Source: Chitinispirillaceae bacterium | GTDB taxonomy: Bacteria; Fibrobacterota; Chitinivibrionia; Chitinivibrionales; Chitinispirillaceae | Direction of reading: 5' to 3' | Assembly: GCA_016932075.1 (NCBI GenBank) | Contig: JAFGDP010000060.1 | Coordinates: forward strand, 1 to 53,999 | Length of the DNA: 53,999 bases | Shown: positions 24,824-32,417 of the stretch, piece after piece | Numbering within the stretch: the first letter of the stretch is position 1 | How the letters are laid out: every line of letters starts with the position of its first letter | Made by a program: the position numbers and the translations under genes | Notes under the pieces: model-generated | Told to the model about the DNA's origin: nothing | Seen by the model: the letters and a program-made list of their open reading frames with translations, nothing else | The model's database searches: none

Positions 24824-25411
24824 TCACTCCCTCGTCCAATTGGTAAAACGCTCCCAGAACAGCTCCCTGCATGCCTGATCGCGGCTGGAGACGAGAAGCG
24901 GCTCTTCAAACGCGGTGAATCTGCGCATGAATGCTGTTTTCCGGTTCTGGCGCTGGCCATGACCCAGTTTGTCGGCCTTGGTAAGGAGCGGCAGCACCGG
25001 ACGCTTCAGGCACGCGAGCCATTCGTATGCCTGACGGTCCATGTCCGTGTCAATATGCCTGCAGTCCACAAACCAGATGATGCCGGCCAGCGATCCGCGT
25101 TTTTCGCAGTAGTCGCGGATAAGCCTTGAGCAGCGTGACTTTTCATCGGATGCCTTTCTGGCGAATCCATAACCTGGCAGATCGACCCAGAACACGGTTT
25201 CATCGATGGCGTAGAGATTCGCACAAACTGTCGTTCCTGGTGTTTTTGAGGTCCTCGCAAGTGTTTTATTGGCGCATACATGGTTGATAAACGTTGATTT
25301 CCCCACGTTCGACCTGCCCAGGAGCGCATACTCTTTTTGCACGGGCGGCGGCAGATCGCGCATGACACCGGCGGACAGGACATACCTGGCGTTTTGATAC
25401 GGCGTGTGCAT
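24824..25411 (-). CDS. engB: Ribosome biogenesis GTP-binding protein EngB/YsxC
   Basis: A 195-residue cytoplasmic GTPase for large ribosomal subunit assembly, normal length for the family. G1 is GRSNVGKSTFIN (residues about 32-43), the switch region SKTPGTTVCANLY follows, G3 is DLPGYGFARK and G4 is LLTKADKL. It is the first gene of a leftward run that continues into the Mla-like genes. A divergent promoter region of about 200 bases separates it from trpD. Confidence 0.93.
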   Translation of the reverse strand: MHTPYQNARYVLSAGVMRDLPPPVQKEYALLGRSNVGKSTFINHVCANKTLARTSKTPGTTVCANLYAIDETVFWVDLPGYGFARKASDEKSRCSRLIRDYCEKRGSLAGIIWFVDCRHIDTDMDRQAYEWLACLKRPVLPLLTKADKLGHGQRQNRKTAFMRRFTAFEEPLLVSSRDQACRELFWERFTNWTRE

Positions 25412-25621
25412 TGATTATCCTTGAGGTGACGTGTTACATTATACCATACAGCTTGAAACACGGGCAATCGGTTTGGCCGCATCCGTTGCGCGGCAGGGCT
25501 TAAGGAACATATCTGGTGCCATGACCCGGCCAGGGAATTTATTTTGCTGTTTTTCGCCATGGCATCAACCACCCATCATTTCCGTAACAATGTTGCGGCA
25601 CAGGAAACGAGCGGACGAAGT

Positions 25622-26641
25622 ATGACCATCCAGGAAGCAATTGCTGGCATCGTAGCGGGGAAAAACCTTGCCCGCGAACAGACCATTGACGTTTTCACCC
25701 AGATCATGGGCGGCGAGGCCACTGACGCGCAAATCGGCGCGTTTCTCGTGGCCTTGCGCATGAAAGGCGAAACGCCTGACGAGATCATCGGCGCCGCCAT
25801 GGTCATGCGGGAAAAGGCTACGCATGTCGCACCAAAAGCAAATGAGCACCTGGTCGATACCTGCGGCACCGGCGGCGACGGGTCCAACACTTTTAATATT
25901 TCCACGGCAACCGCGCTGGTGGCTGCCGGCGCCGGAGCAACCGTGGCCAAACACGGCAACCGGTCGGTGTCGAGCAAATGCGGAAGCGCTGACGTGCTCG
26001 AAGCGCTTGGCGTCAATATCACGGCTCCGCCTGAGGTAATGAAAAAGTGCCTTGATACGATCGGGATCGCTTTCCTGTTCGCGCCATCGCTTCACAAAGC
26101 CATGAAACACGCGATCGGGCCGCGCAAGGAGATCGCTCTTCGCACCATATTCAACGTGCTCGGTCCGCTCACCAACCCTGCGGGAGCGCAGCGCCAGCTC
26201 CTTGGCGTGTTCTCCCAAACGCTCACGAAAACCCTTGCGCAGGCGCTCGCCGGCATGGGCACAGCCAGGGCCTTTGTCGTGTTCGGCATGGAGGGGCTGG
26301 ACGAGATCTCCATTTCAGGGCCGACCCAGGTGTCGGAGGTACGCAACGGATCGATCAAAACCTACACGGTCACCCCTGACCAGTTCGGCATGGCGCACTA
26401 TCCCAGGTCAGAACTGGGCGGCGACACTTCTAAAGAAAACGCCGACTTTGTCCTGTCTGTTCTCAAGGGACAACAGGGAGCCCGGCGTGACGTTGTCGTG
26501 CTCAATGCGGCGTTTGCCATTGCTGCGGCCGGTTTGTGTGACGATCCTAAACAGGGTATTGCTCTCGCGGAACAATCGATTGATTCCGGAGCAGCGCTCA
26601 AGAAGCTTGTACAGCTTGCAGAGATGACCACAAAGTCCTAA
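25622..26641 (+). CDS. trpD: Anthranilate phosphoribosyltransferase
   Basis: Second committed step of tryptophan synthesis: adds phosphoribose from PRPP to anthranilate. 339 residues, standard length. DTCGTGGDGSNTFNIST (PRPP-binding glycine-rich loop), KHGNRSVSSKCGSADVLEALG (anthranilate site) and GPLTNPAGAQRQLLGV are all intact, as is FVVFGMEGLDEIS. No other trp genes are in the window, so tryptophan genes are scattered in this genome. The start at 25622 is favoured because homologues begin with an MxIQEAI-like helix; an upstream frame to 25544 has no ribosome site. A palindromic element directly after the stop may act as terminator. Confidence 0.94.
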   Translation: MTIQEAIAGIVAGKNLAREQTIDVFTQIMGGEATDAQIGAFLVALRMKGETPDEIIGAAMVMREKATHVAPKANEHLVDTCGTGGDGSNTFNISTATALVAAGAGATVAKHGNRSVSSKCGSADVLEALGVNITAPPEVMKKCLDTIGIAFLFAPSLHKAMKHAIGPRKEIALRTIFNVLGPLTNPAGAQRQLLGVFSQTLTKTLAQALAGMGTARAFVVFGMEGLDEISISGPTQVSEVRNGSIKTYTVTPDQFGMAHYPRSELGGDTSKENADFVLSVLKGQQGARRDVVVLNAAFAIAAAGLCDDPKQGIALAEQSIDSGAALKKLVQLAEMTTKS

Positions 26642-26767
26642 AAAAGCGCGCACACGGAAAAAGCGGAAAATAAAGGATTTGCACGGATCTGAAATTTATA
26701 TCAATAATCCCCTTTCCTATCCTTGTGTTTTCTTTTTTTTCCGTGTCATCCGCGTGCTGCTTTTTTT
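26641..26767. repeat. Palindromic element, copy 1
   Basis: A long imperfect inverted repeat: the left arm starts AAAAAGCGCGCACACGGAAA and the right arm ends CCGTGTCATCCGCGTGCTGC followed by T7. Inner arms pair AAAGGAT with ATCCTTG around an A+T-rich loop. A second copy with the same arm sequences lies at 27581-27723, on the other side of the methyltransferase gene. As it ends in a U-run it could also terminate trpD transcription. Confidence 0.7.
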
Positions 26768-27566
26768 ACTCAAACCGCCCAAACGCCAGGCTCGTTCCGC
26801 GAATATGCTTGATTGAGCCGAAGGCCGGGCACGAAGTCTTCAGATCATTGAGCGCGCGGGTCACGTCGTGCCATTTGGTGCCGTAGTCGTGCCAGAGTAT
26901 GATGCCTTTACCGCCACGTAAAAGAGTGAGCGCTTTTTGCGAATCGCTTGTCACATATTCGTATGAATGCGATCCGTCAATAAAGACCAGATCCATGGTA
27001 TCCGCATACGGTGTAAAATCAAAGGTCGCCGAGTCGCCGTTGAGCTGCGTGATTTTATCACGAAACGCGCTCTCACGATAATAGCGGCCATTGCCGCGCG
27101 TGGCAATAAACTTCCCGTCCCAGGGATGCTGCCGCAGGCTGGTCTGCGGACCCGGTTCAAACGGCAGGTCAAGCGTGAAGATCCTGGTACCGGACGGCGT
27201 ATTAGCCGCGATATTCAGGGTGGTCCTGCCGTTGAACGTTCCGATCTCGAACACCCGGTGCGGCGCATAGTGCGCGACAATCAGATTGAAGCAGATCATC
27301 TCATACGGAAATATGCCGCCGCTCTCAAACTCCGGTTTCAGGCACCGGATCTGCAGGTCCTCAGGACAGATATCGGCCAGCGCGACTTCGGGAACGAGGT
27401 TGGGCGGATCAGGGTTTTTATCAAGCAGGGTAAAGCCGAACGCGGCATTGATCGCCCGGATCTTTTTCCTGCCGTGCCTGAACAACGCGCCTGCCGTGTG
27501 CACGTACGCGCAGCAGAGAAGGGAGACGACATACCTGATGATGAAAGCTGCAATTTTCTTTGTCAT
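26766..27566 (-). CDS. Class I SAM-dependent methyltransferase
   Basis: A 266-residue protein of the Methyltransf_24 type. The SAM-binding strand is VFEIGTFNGRTTLNIAANTP, followed by FTLDLP; MDLVFIDGSHSYEYV and LRGGKGIILWHDYG are the later core strands. A hydrophobic N-terminus (IIRYVVSLLCCAYVHTAGAL) could tether it to the membrane. The ATG at 27566 has no clear ribosome site; a GTG 27 bases upstream would put the start inside a repeat. It is bounded by the two copies of the palindromic element and precedes no obvious partner, though a glycosyltransferase lies upstream on the same strand. Substrate unknown; modification of a glycan is possible. Confidence 0.78.
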   Translation of the reverse strand: MTKKIAAFIIRYVVSLLCCAYVHTAGALFRHGRKKIRAINAAFGFTLLDKNPDPPNLVPEVALADICPEDLQIRCLKPEFESGGIFPYEMICFNLIVAHYAPHRVFEIGTFNGRTTLNIAANTPSGTRIFTLDLPFEPGPQTSLRQHPWDGKFIATRGNGRYYRESAFRDKITQLNGDSATFDFTPYADTMDLVFIDGSHSYEYVTSDSQKALTLLRGGKGIILWHDYGTKWHDVTRALNDLKTSCPAFGSIKHIRGTSLAFGRFE

Positions 27567-27580
27567 GTAACGGCTATTAT

Positions 27581-27723
27581 AAAAAGCCCGCACGCGGAAC
27601 AGACGGAAAAATACAGGATGCCCACGGATCGGATAGTGCAGTCAACAATCGTATCCTTGTTTTTTCATCGTTTCCCGTGAACTTGTCCCGAGCTTATCGA
27701 GGGATCCGTGTGCCGCCTTTTTT
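27581..27723. repeat. Palindromic element, copy 2 (with internal insertion)
   Basis: Same arms as the copy at 26641: the left arm begins AAAAAGCCCGCACGCGGAAC and the right arm ends CCGTGTGCCGCCTTTTTT. The right arm is interrupted by ACTTGTCCCGAGCTTATCGA, a motif with a relative at 32334-32351 (CCCCGAGCTTGTCGAAGG). It overlaps the last 27 codons of the glycosyltransferase gene. Confidence 0.68.
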
Positions 27724-28880
27724 GTTTCTGGCTTTGCAGCCACCTCCCGCGAAAACCGCTCTCCTTTCCACGAAAACCTGCCGAACACGCCAAATATAGT
27801 TGCCAGAATAACGAGCGGCACCTGCACGAGCGAGGCAGGCAGTATATAGGGCCGGAGTGGTTTCTGGCGAAACAGGGCGGTCCCCGGGATAAGCAGAAGA
27901 TACTCGCCTGCCAGCTTTATTGCCAGAAGAGCGAAGAAAATCAAAAAAAGACGCGGCTGGAAAAATCCTGCCGTGAACATCGCGATTATTACGCAATAGA
28001 ACATGAAAATCCCGGCAAGAAACAGAGCCTGGCCCGGCGCATACCTCACGGTCTTCGACCCCCACCGTTTCCGCTGTTCAAACACGCCCTGCAGTGTCGT
28101 CGTGGGCATGGTGACAACCGAGCCGGCAGGGTCGGTCATGAACCGCACCCGCCATCTTCCCTTGCGCGCGATCCGCTGCAGGAGCAGGTCGTCATCGCCC
28201 GATACCACCTTCCGGGACGCGCCGCCATACCCGCCGGCATCCTCAAACGCCGCTCTCCTGAACGCAAAGTTGTTCGCGTTCGAGTTGAGCGGCATGCCTG
28301 CGCCGATCGCCGCAGCAGCAACAATACCGTGCGAAAGGAAATCAATCGCCTGAAGCCCCCGGAACAGCCGGTTCATGCCGCTTTTTTCACCATAGGCGGT
28401 GATGCCCTGCACCAGGCCGGTCTGCTCTGTAAAGTAGCGGTCGATCGTGGCAAGCCATTGCGGCCCGACCCTGCAGTCAGCATCGGTCAGCACCACGATC
28501 TGGTTTGTCGAGCGTTTTATCCCCTCCATGACCGCATGCTTTTTTGGCGCAACGCCATCCGGCGTCTTTACAACGGTAATAAGCGACATGCGGGCATGGT
28601 TCCGCGCATACTCCACGCACAGGGAAGCGGTCCGGTCAACTGAACGGTCGTTGACCACGATCACCTCAAAGCGCTCCGGCGCCATTTCCTGGCCAAAGAC
28701 CGTTTCCAGGCACGGTATGATGTTCTGCTCCTCATTGCGCGCCGCGATCACGATCGAATAGGTAAGGTTGTTTTGCGGACCGGCAGGCTCGATCTTTTTC
28801 AACCCGCGGTACAGGAACAGCACTGCGGCCAAATAGTAAAGGGACAGCGCAGACGCAACGGCGGCAACAGTCATAAGCAT
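27642..28880 (-). CDS. Family 2 glycosyltransferase, membrane-bound
   Basis: A 412-residue processive-type transferase. An N-terminal helix precedes the GT-A core: SIVIAARNEEQNI, VIVVNDRSVDRT, VVLTDADCRVG (metal-binding Asp), VVSGDDDLLLQRI (catalytic region) and EQRKRWGSKTVRY, corresponding to the (Q/R)xxRW motif. Three or four C-terminal helices follow. It probably transfers sugars to a lipid or elongates a polysaccharide. The last 27 residues, from about KKAAHGSLDKLG, are encoded inside palindromic element copy 2, so the native C-terminus has been replaced by repeat sequence. No ribosome site is clear at 28880; ATG 6 bases inside is an alternative. Confidence 0.84.
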   Translation of the reverse strand: MLMTVAAVASALSLYYLAAVLFLYRGLKKIEPAGPQNNLTYSIVIAARNEEQNIIPCLETVFGQEMAPERFEVIVVNDRSVDRTASLCVEYARNHARMSLITVVKTPDGVAPKKHAVMEGIKRSTNQIVVLTDADCRVGPQWLATIDRYFTEQTGLVQGITAYGEKSGMNRLFRGLQAIDFLSHGIVAAAAIGAGMPLNSNANNFAFRRAAFEDAGGYGGASRKVVSGDDDLLLQRIARKGRWRVRFMTDPAGSVVTMPTTTLQGVFEQRKRWGSKTVRYAPGQALFLAGIFMFYCVIIAMFTAGFFQPRLFLIFFALLAIKLAGEYLLLIPGTALFRQKPLRPYILPASLVQVPLVILATIFGVFGRFSWKGERFSREVAAKPETKKAAHGSLDKLGTSSRETMKKQGYDC

Positions 28881-28953
28881 GACAATAAACTAGTTTATGG
28901 GGGGATAATTATAGCAGTGAATTATAGATAGTAATCTGTGCGCCCCTCTCTAG

Positions 28954-29075
28954 GAATTGCAGATTGCGGAATGCGGATTGCGGATTACGGATTTTAAAGT
29001 CCTAATCAATCACGATATCAATCATCTCTTCATACCATAATGCAAAAGTTCGAGTCGCTATTCACGTTTCCTGAG
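28954..29075. repeat. Dispersed repeat R1, copy A
   Basis: Begins with heptamer-like GATTGCG units (GCAGATTGCGGAATGCGGAT) and continues through ATCATCTCTTCATACCATAA and AAAAGTTCGAGTCGCTATTC to CCTGAGAGGG. Copies B and C share the same order of blocks. Confidence 0.75.
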
Positions 29076-29083
29076 AGGGCTTA

Positions 29084-29196
29084 TAATTGCGGATTTTGGA
29101 TTGCCGAATGCGGAATGAAAAAACCAAACATCCACGTTAGCAACCATTTCTTCTTCAATAATGCAGAAGTGGGCTTCGCTATTCGCGGGACCTGAT
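29084..29196. repeat. Dispersed repeat R1, copy B
   Basis: GATTGCCGAATGCGG heptamer units, then AAACCAAACATCCACGTTAG, CAACCATTTCTTCTTCAATA, and TTCGCTATTCGCGGGACCTG. It lies in tandem with copy A, 183 bases before the MoxR gene. Confidence 0.75.
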
Positions 29197-29252
29197 GGCC
29201 TCGATGTTTCTTGGCAAGCACTGTCGGAGGTCCGCAACGAGGGGGTGGCGGA

Positions 29253-29285
29253 GAACGTTGCGTCCGCGAGGCGGGCGCAACGTTC
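29253..29285. repeat. 10-bp perfect inverted repeat upstream of moxR-like gene
   Basis: GAACGTTGCG and CGCAACGTTC enclose a 13-base loop, followed by a second GGGGGA/TCCCCC-type hairpin at about 29293-29308. They may form RNA hairpins in the leader of the MoxR operon or end an upstream transcript. Except for repeat copies A and B and these hairpins, the 28881-29378 gap shows nothing. Confidence 0.5.
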
Positions 29286-29378
29286 GCAGACAGGGGGAGC
29301 CTTCCCCCATCAAATTTTATTATTTTAATCAATACAACCTGCATCGGCTATTTTTTAATTATTACTATTGAGGACCCA

Positions 29379-30308
29379 ATGAAAAAAACGACCATTGATA
29401 ACGTTGAACTGGTGCTGTCGCACCCGGTGGCGGTTACCACCGACTGGATCGGCCAGAAGGAATCCATGCGGCAGCTCTGTGCGTGCTGGCTCACCATCAA
29501 GGAGGGCGATCTACCGCTCACGCCGCGGATCATCGGCCATCCTGGTATCGGCAAGACCACGCTCGCCATGGCTGCCGCGAAAACGCGCAACCAGCCCGCG
29601 TACATCATGCAGTGCACCGCCGACACCCGTCCCGAAGACCTGCTCATCATGCCCGTACTCAGCGACAAGGGCGCCATCTCCTATCACGCGAGCCCGCTTC
29701 TGACCGCGGTCATCACCGGCGGCGTCGCGGTCCTTGACGAAGGCAACCGCATGTCCGATAAATCGTGGGCCTCGCTCGCCGGACTCTTCGACCACCGCCG
29801 CATGGCGGAATCGATTGTGGCCGGCATCACGGTATCCGCGCATCCGGAGTTCCGCGCAGCAGTCACCATGAACGAGGACTCGTCCACCTTCGAGATCCCC
29901 GACTACATCATGTCGCGGCTCCAGCCCGGGATCGCGATCCCGTTTCCCGGCCGCGAGGACGAACTAAAAATTCTCTCCTATACCCTGCCGTTCTGCGACC
30001 GGGAAATCCTCGATATGTGCGTTGACTTCCTGCAGCAGGCGCACGGCCTGGACCTGCCCTACTCGGTTCGCGACGGCCTGAACGCCATGCGCTACACGCT
30101 CAAGCTCAAAAAAAGCGATCCTTCGGCCGACACGTCCGCGCTTTTCAAAAACGCGATCGTGCAGATCCTGGGCCAGGAGGCGCTTGACCTGGAAAAGGTC
30201 GCTGCCAGGCGAAGCCTGTCCGGCGAGCACCTGCCGTCCATGAACCTGGGCGATTTCTTTTTCGGCGACGACGCGCGGCTCAATCCCGACGCCGATGAGG
30301 AACCGTGA
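29379..30308 (+). CDS. MoxR-type AAA+ ATPase
   Basis: A 309-residue chaperone-like ATPase. Walker A is [11 protein letters not shown] (residues about 53-63), Walker [13 protein letters not shown], sensor 1 AAVTMNED, and the arginine-finger region [13 protein letters not shown]. MoxR proteins usually remodel a target together with a von Willebrand A-domain protein, but here the partner is an unknown 609-residue protein whose start overlaps this gene by 14 bases. GAGG lies 5 bases upstream of the ATG. Upstream open sequence back to 29211 is repeat and not coding. Confidence 0.87.
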   Translation: MKKTTIDNVELVLSHPVAVTTDWIGQKESMRQLCACWLTIKEGDLPLTPRIIGHPGIGKTTLAMAAAKTRNQPAYIMQCTADTRPEDLLIMPVLSDKGAISYHASPLLTAVITGGVAVLDEGNRMSDKSWASLAGLFDHRRMAESIVAGITVSAHPEFRAAVTMNEDSSTFEIPDYIMSRLQPGIAIPFPGREDELKILSYTLPFCDREILDMCVDFLQQAHGLDLPYSVRDGLNAMRYTLKLKKSDPSADTSALFKNAIVQILGQEALDLEKVAARRSLSGEHLPSMNLGDFFFGDDARLNPDADEEP

Positions 30309-32124
30309 AGTGAACCTGGCGCCCGGCATTACGGCGGTGCCGATCGTGCACGGCAAGCAGGTTTTTGCCGGCCATGTGCGCAACCTGTGCATCTCAAACC
30401 GGTTCGATTGCATTGCCCTTGACCTGCCGGAGCCGCTGCAGGGCGATCTCGGCCCTGCCGTGGAAAACCTGCCCGTGATCCAGGCCATTGTGGCGCAGGG
30501 GTTTTCCGACGCCACTGCCTACTACCTGCCCATTGACCCGTGCGACGCCGCGATTGAAGGCGTGCGCCAGGCGTTGCAGAACCGGATCCCGTTTTTCTGC
30601 ATCGGATCAGGCCGCCTGACCGCACCCGTACCCATGCCGCCCCTGCCTGATGAACATGCCATTGCCTCCATCGGTTTCGACCGCTACTGCGGCCTCTGCC
30701 TCACCTCCCTTGGAAATCCCGCCAAGGGATCGGCCGACGACGAGAACGGCAGGCTGCTCGCCGCACGTATCCGCGAGCTCGGCCGGACGTACCGTAACAT
30801 CCTCGCGCTGGTCCATTTCAGGCGTTTCGTGCGCACCGTGTACCATTTCGGCATGGACCAAGCGCTCGAGCAGGCTCCCGCGTCGCCCTCCTGGCGCATC
30901 TCGACCCATTACGTCAATCCCGATCACCTCTACTTCGCGCTCGGCGAGCTGCCGTTTGTCACCGGCAAATTCGAAAAGGAGCGCCACGACCCGTTCGCGC
31001 CTCCCATCGACGTTCTCGACGAGATCAAGAACCTGTTCCGGGAAACGCGCGACAACTACTATGACGACGCAGACAAAACAGCAGAGCTGTCGCCGGTCCG
31101 GATCCAGGCCGCGCTCACGTTCCTGCGCAACCTCACGGTTCAGTCGGGGTGGCTCATCCCCTCGCTCTTCGACATCGTGGAAGCCGCCAAAGGCGTGGGA
31201 GGAAACGGGTATGCCCTGCGCACCCTGAAAAACGCGCGCTACTATCCGTACCTGCCGTTTGAAGCAGGAACTCCCCTGCTCGGCATCGGGCTTGACCGGA
31301 TCACCCTGCCTCCTGAAAACGAGACGGTTGAGGCGGTCAACCTTCTGCGCGACACCGAGGTGCAGTGGCGCACCGTGACCATCAAACCCGACCCTTCGCT
31401 CGAGCGCAAGAAAAAGTACCGCTATGCGTGGAATCCCCTGGGCATGTGCTCCCATGTTCCCGAGGACGCGGCAATCGAACGGTTCAACGCGCACGTGCGC
31501 AATAAAACGCTCAGGATGCTGCTCGAGGAGTTCGCGCGGCACGAAAAGTTTACGAGCTCGGTCAAGGACGGCATCGACATACGGGAAACCCTGCGCAACT
31601 GGCACACGGGCAGCATCTACGTGCGTGAGCTGCCGCCGTCGCGCGGAAACCTCGACACCGTGGTGATTATTTTCGACGACTCGCATGACGACCGGTACCC
31701 GCACCACACCACCTGGTATGCCGAGCACGGCGAGGAGTCAACGCTCACGTTTTACGGCACCGATCCGTTTGCCGACCTTATCGGCCCGGGCATTGCGCGC
31801 TGCACCTACGGCGGCCTGTCCCTGCTCTTTCCGCCCAGGCCGATCCCGAACATTTTCACGCTCACCCGGTCAATGGACCTGCCCAACCTGGCGGCGCAGA
31901 TCACCTACGGCGGCCTCCTGTTCAGCCAGGAGCCTGCTGTGGCCTACGTTTCCAGCCGCAAGCCCGGCGTGTTCCTGCGCACCATGGCCGGCCGCATGAA
32001 AAAGCGGCTCGTCTGGGTGCCGCTTGCATCGTTTTCAAATGAGACATTGAGAAGGCTGCGGAAGTTCCATATACTGAACGGTAAAGAGGTGAGAAGCTGG
32101 GCAACGAGGTTTATAGGAGACTAG
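30295..32124 (+). CDS. Unknown 609-residue partner of the MoxR-like ATPase
   Basis: I do not recognise a named family. The N-terminal 150 residues ([51 protein letters not shown]) recall the opening of TraB/ChaN-like and DUF5682-type proteins, in which a histidine and an acidic pair near the start are conserved. The rest is a mixed alpha/beta chain with conserved-looking blocks [32 protein letters not shown] and [15 protein letters not shown]. There is no signal peptide and no transmembrane helix, so it is cytoplasmic. The 14-base overlap with the ATPase gene strongly suggests the two proteins work as a pair. Its stop is 5 bases before repeat copy C. Confidence 0.7.
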   Translation: MRNREVNLAPGITAVPIVHGKQVFAGHVRNLCISNRFDCIALDLPEPLQGDLGPAVENLPVIQAIVAQGFSDATAYYLPIDPCDAAIEGVRQALQNRIPFFCIGSGRLTAPVPMPPLPDEHAIASIGFDRYCGLCLTSLGNPAKGSADDENGRLLAARIRELGRTYRNILALVHFRRFVRTVYHFGMDQALEQAPASPSWRISTHYVNPDHLYFALGELPFVTGKFEKERHDPFAPPIDVLDEIKNLFRETRDNYYDDADKTAELSPVRIQAALTFLRNLTVQSGWLIPSLFDIVEAAKGVGGNGYALRTLKNARYYPYLPFEAGTPLLGIGLDRITLPPENETVEAVNLLRDTEVQWRTVTIKPDPSLERKKKYRYAWNPLGMCSHVPEDAAIERFNAHVRNKTLRMLLEEFARHEKFTSSVKDGIDIRETLRNWHTGSIYVRELPPSRGNLDTVVIIFDDSHDDRYPHHTTWYAEHGEESTLTFYGTDPFADLIGPGIARCTYGGLSLLFPPRPIPNIFTLTRSMDLPNLAAQITYGGLLFSQEPAVAYVSSRKPGVFLRTMAGRMKKRLVWVPLASFSNETLRRLRKFHILNGKEVRSWATRFIGD

Positions 32125-32128
32125 GATA

Positions 32129-32240
32129 CGATTGCGGATTTCAGATTGCAGATTGCGGATTAAAACCAAACATCCACGATAGCAACCATCTCTTTGCACC
32201 TTAATGTAAAGTTCGAGTCGCTATTCACGGGACCTGAGGG
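32129..32240. repeat. Dispersed repeat R1, copy C
   Basis: GATTGCGGATTTCAGATTGC heptamer units, then AAACCAAACATCCACGATAG, CAACCATCTCTTTGCACCTT and GTTCGAGTCGCTATTCACGG to GACCTGAGGG. It has the same orientation as copies A and B and immediately follows the MoxR operon. Confidence 0.75.
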
Positions 32241-32260
32241 GGCAGGAGTTACTTGGTGAA

Positions 32261-32367
32261 GGGCGACCGTATCGGTCGCCCCACCGGTGGTCAGCATAGA
32301 AGGGGTAGCGTAATTCCGTACCCTGAGCCGTTCCCCGAGCTTGTCGAAGGAGGGAAGGGTACGGAAT
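32261..32367. repeat. Cluster of perfect inverted repeats
   Basis: GGGCGACCG-TAT-CGGTCGCCC (32261-32281) is a perfect 9-bp hairpin; CCACCGGTGG (32281-32290) is self-complementary; ATTCCGTACCC (32313-32323) pairs with GGGTACGGAAT (32357-32367) around a loop holding CCCCGAGCTTGTCGAAGG. A further GGGGAAGGCTTTCCCC palindrome lies at about 32376. Together they fill the 32125-32417 gap between two converging genes and could act as a bidirectional transcription end. Confidence 0.55.
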
Positions 32368-32417
32368 GAAGCGAGGGGAAGGCTTTCCCCGCCAGATATT
32401 TTTCTTTTTATCTTTTC

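Noticed and set aside
29048..29060. tRNA T-arm-like GTTCGAGTC in repeat R1
   Set aside because: No acceptor stem, anticodon arm or D-arm is found around it, and copies vary at positions a tRNA could not tolerate.
28954..29196. CRISPR-like appearance of the heptamer repeats
   Set aside because: The units are 7 bases without spacers and no cas gene is near; the longer blocks are a dispersed repeat, not an array.
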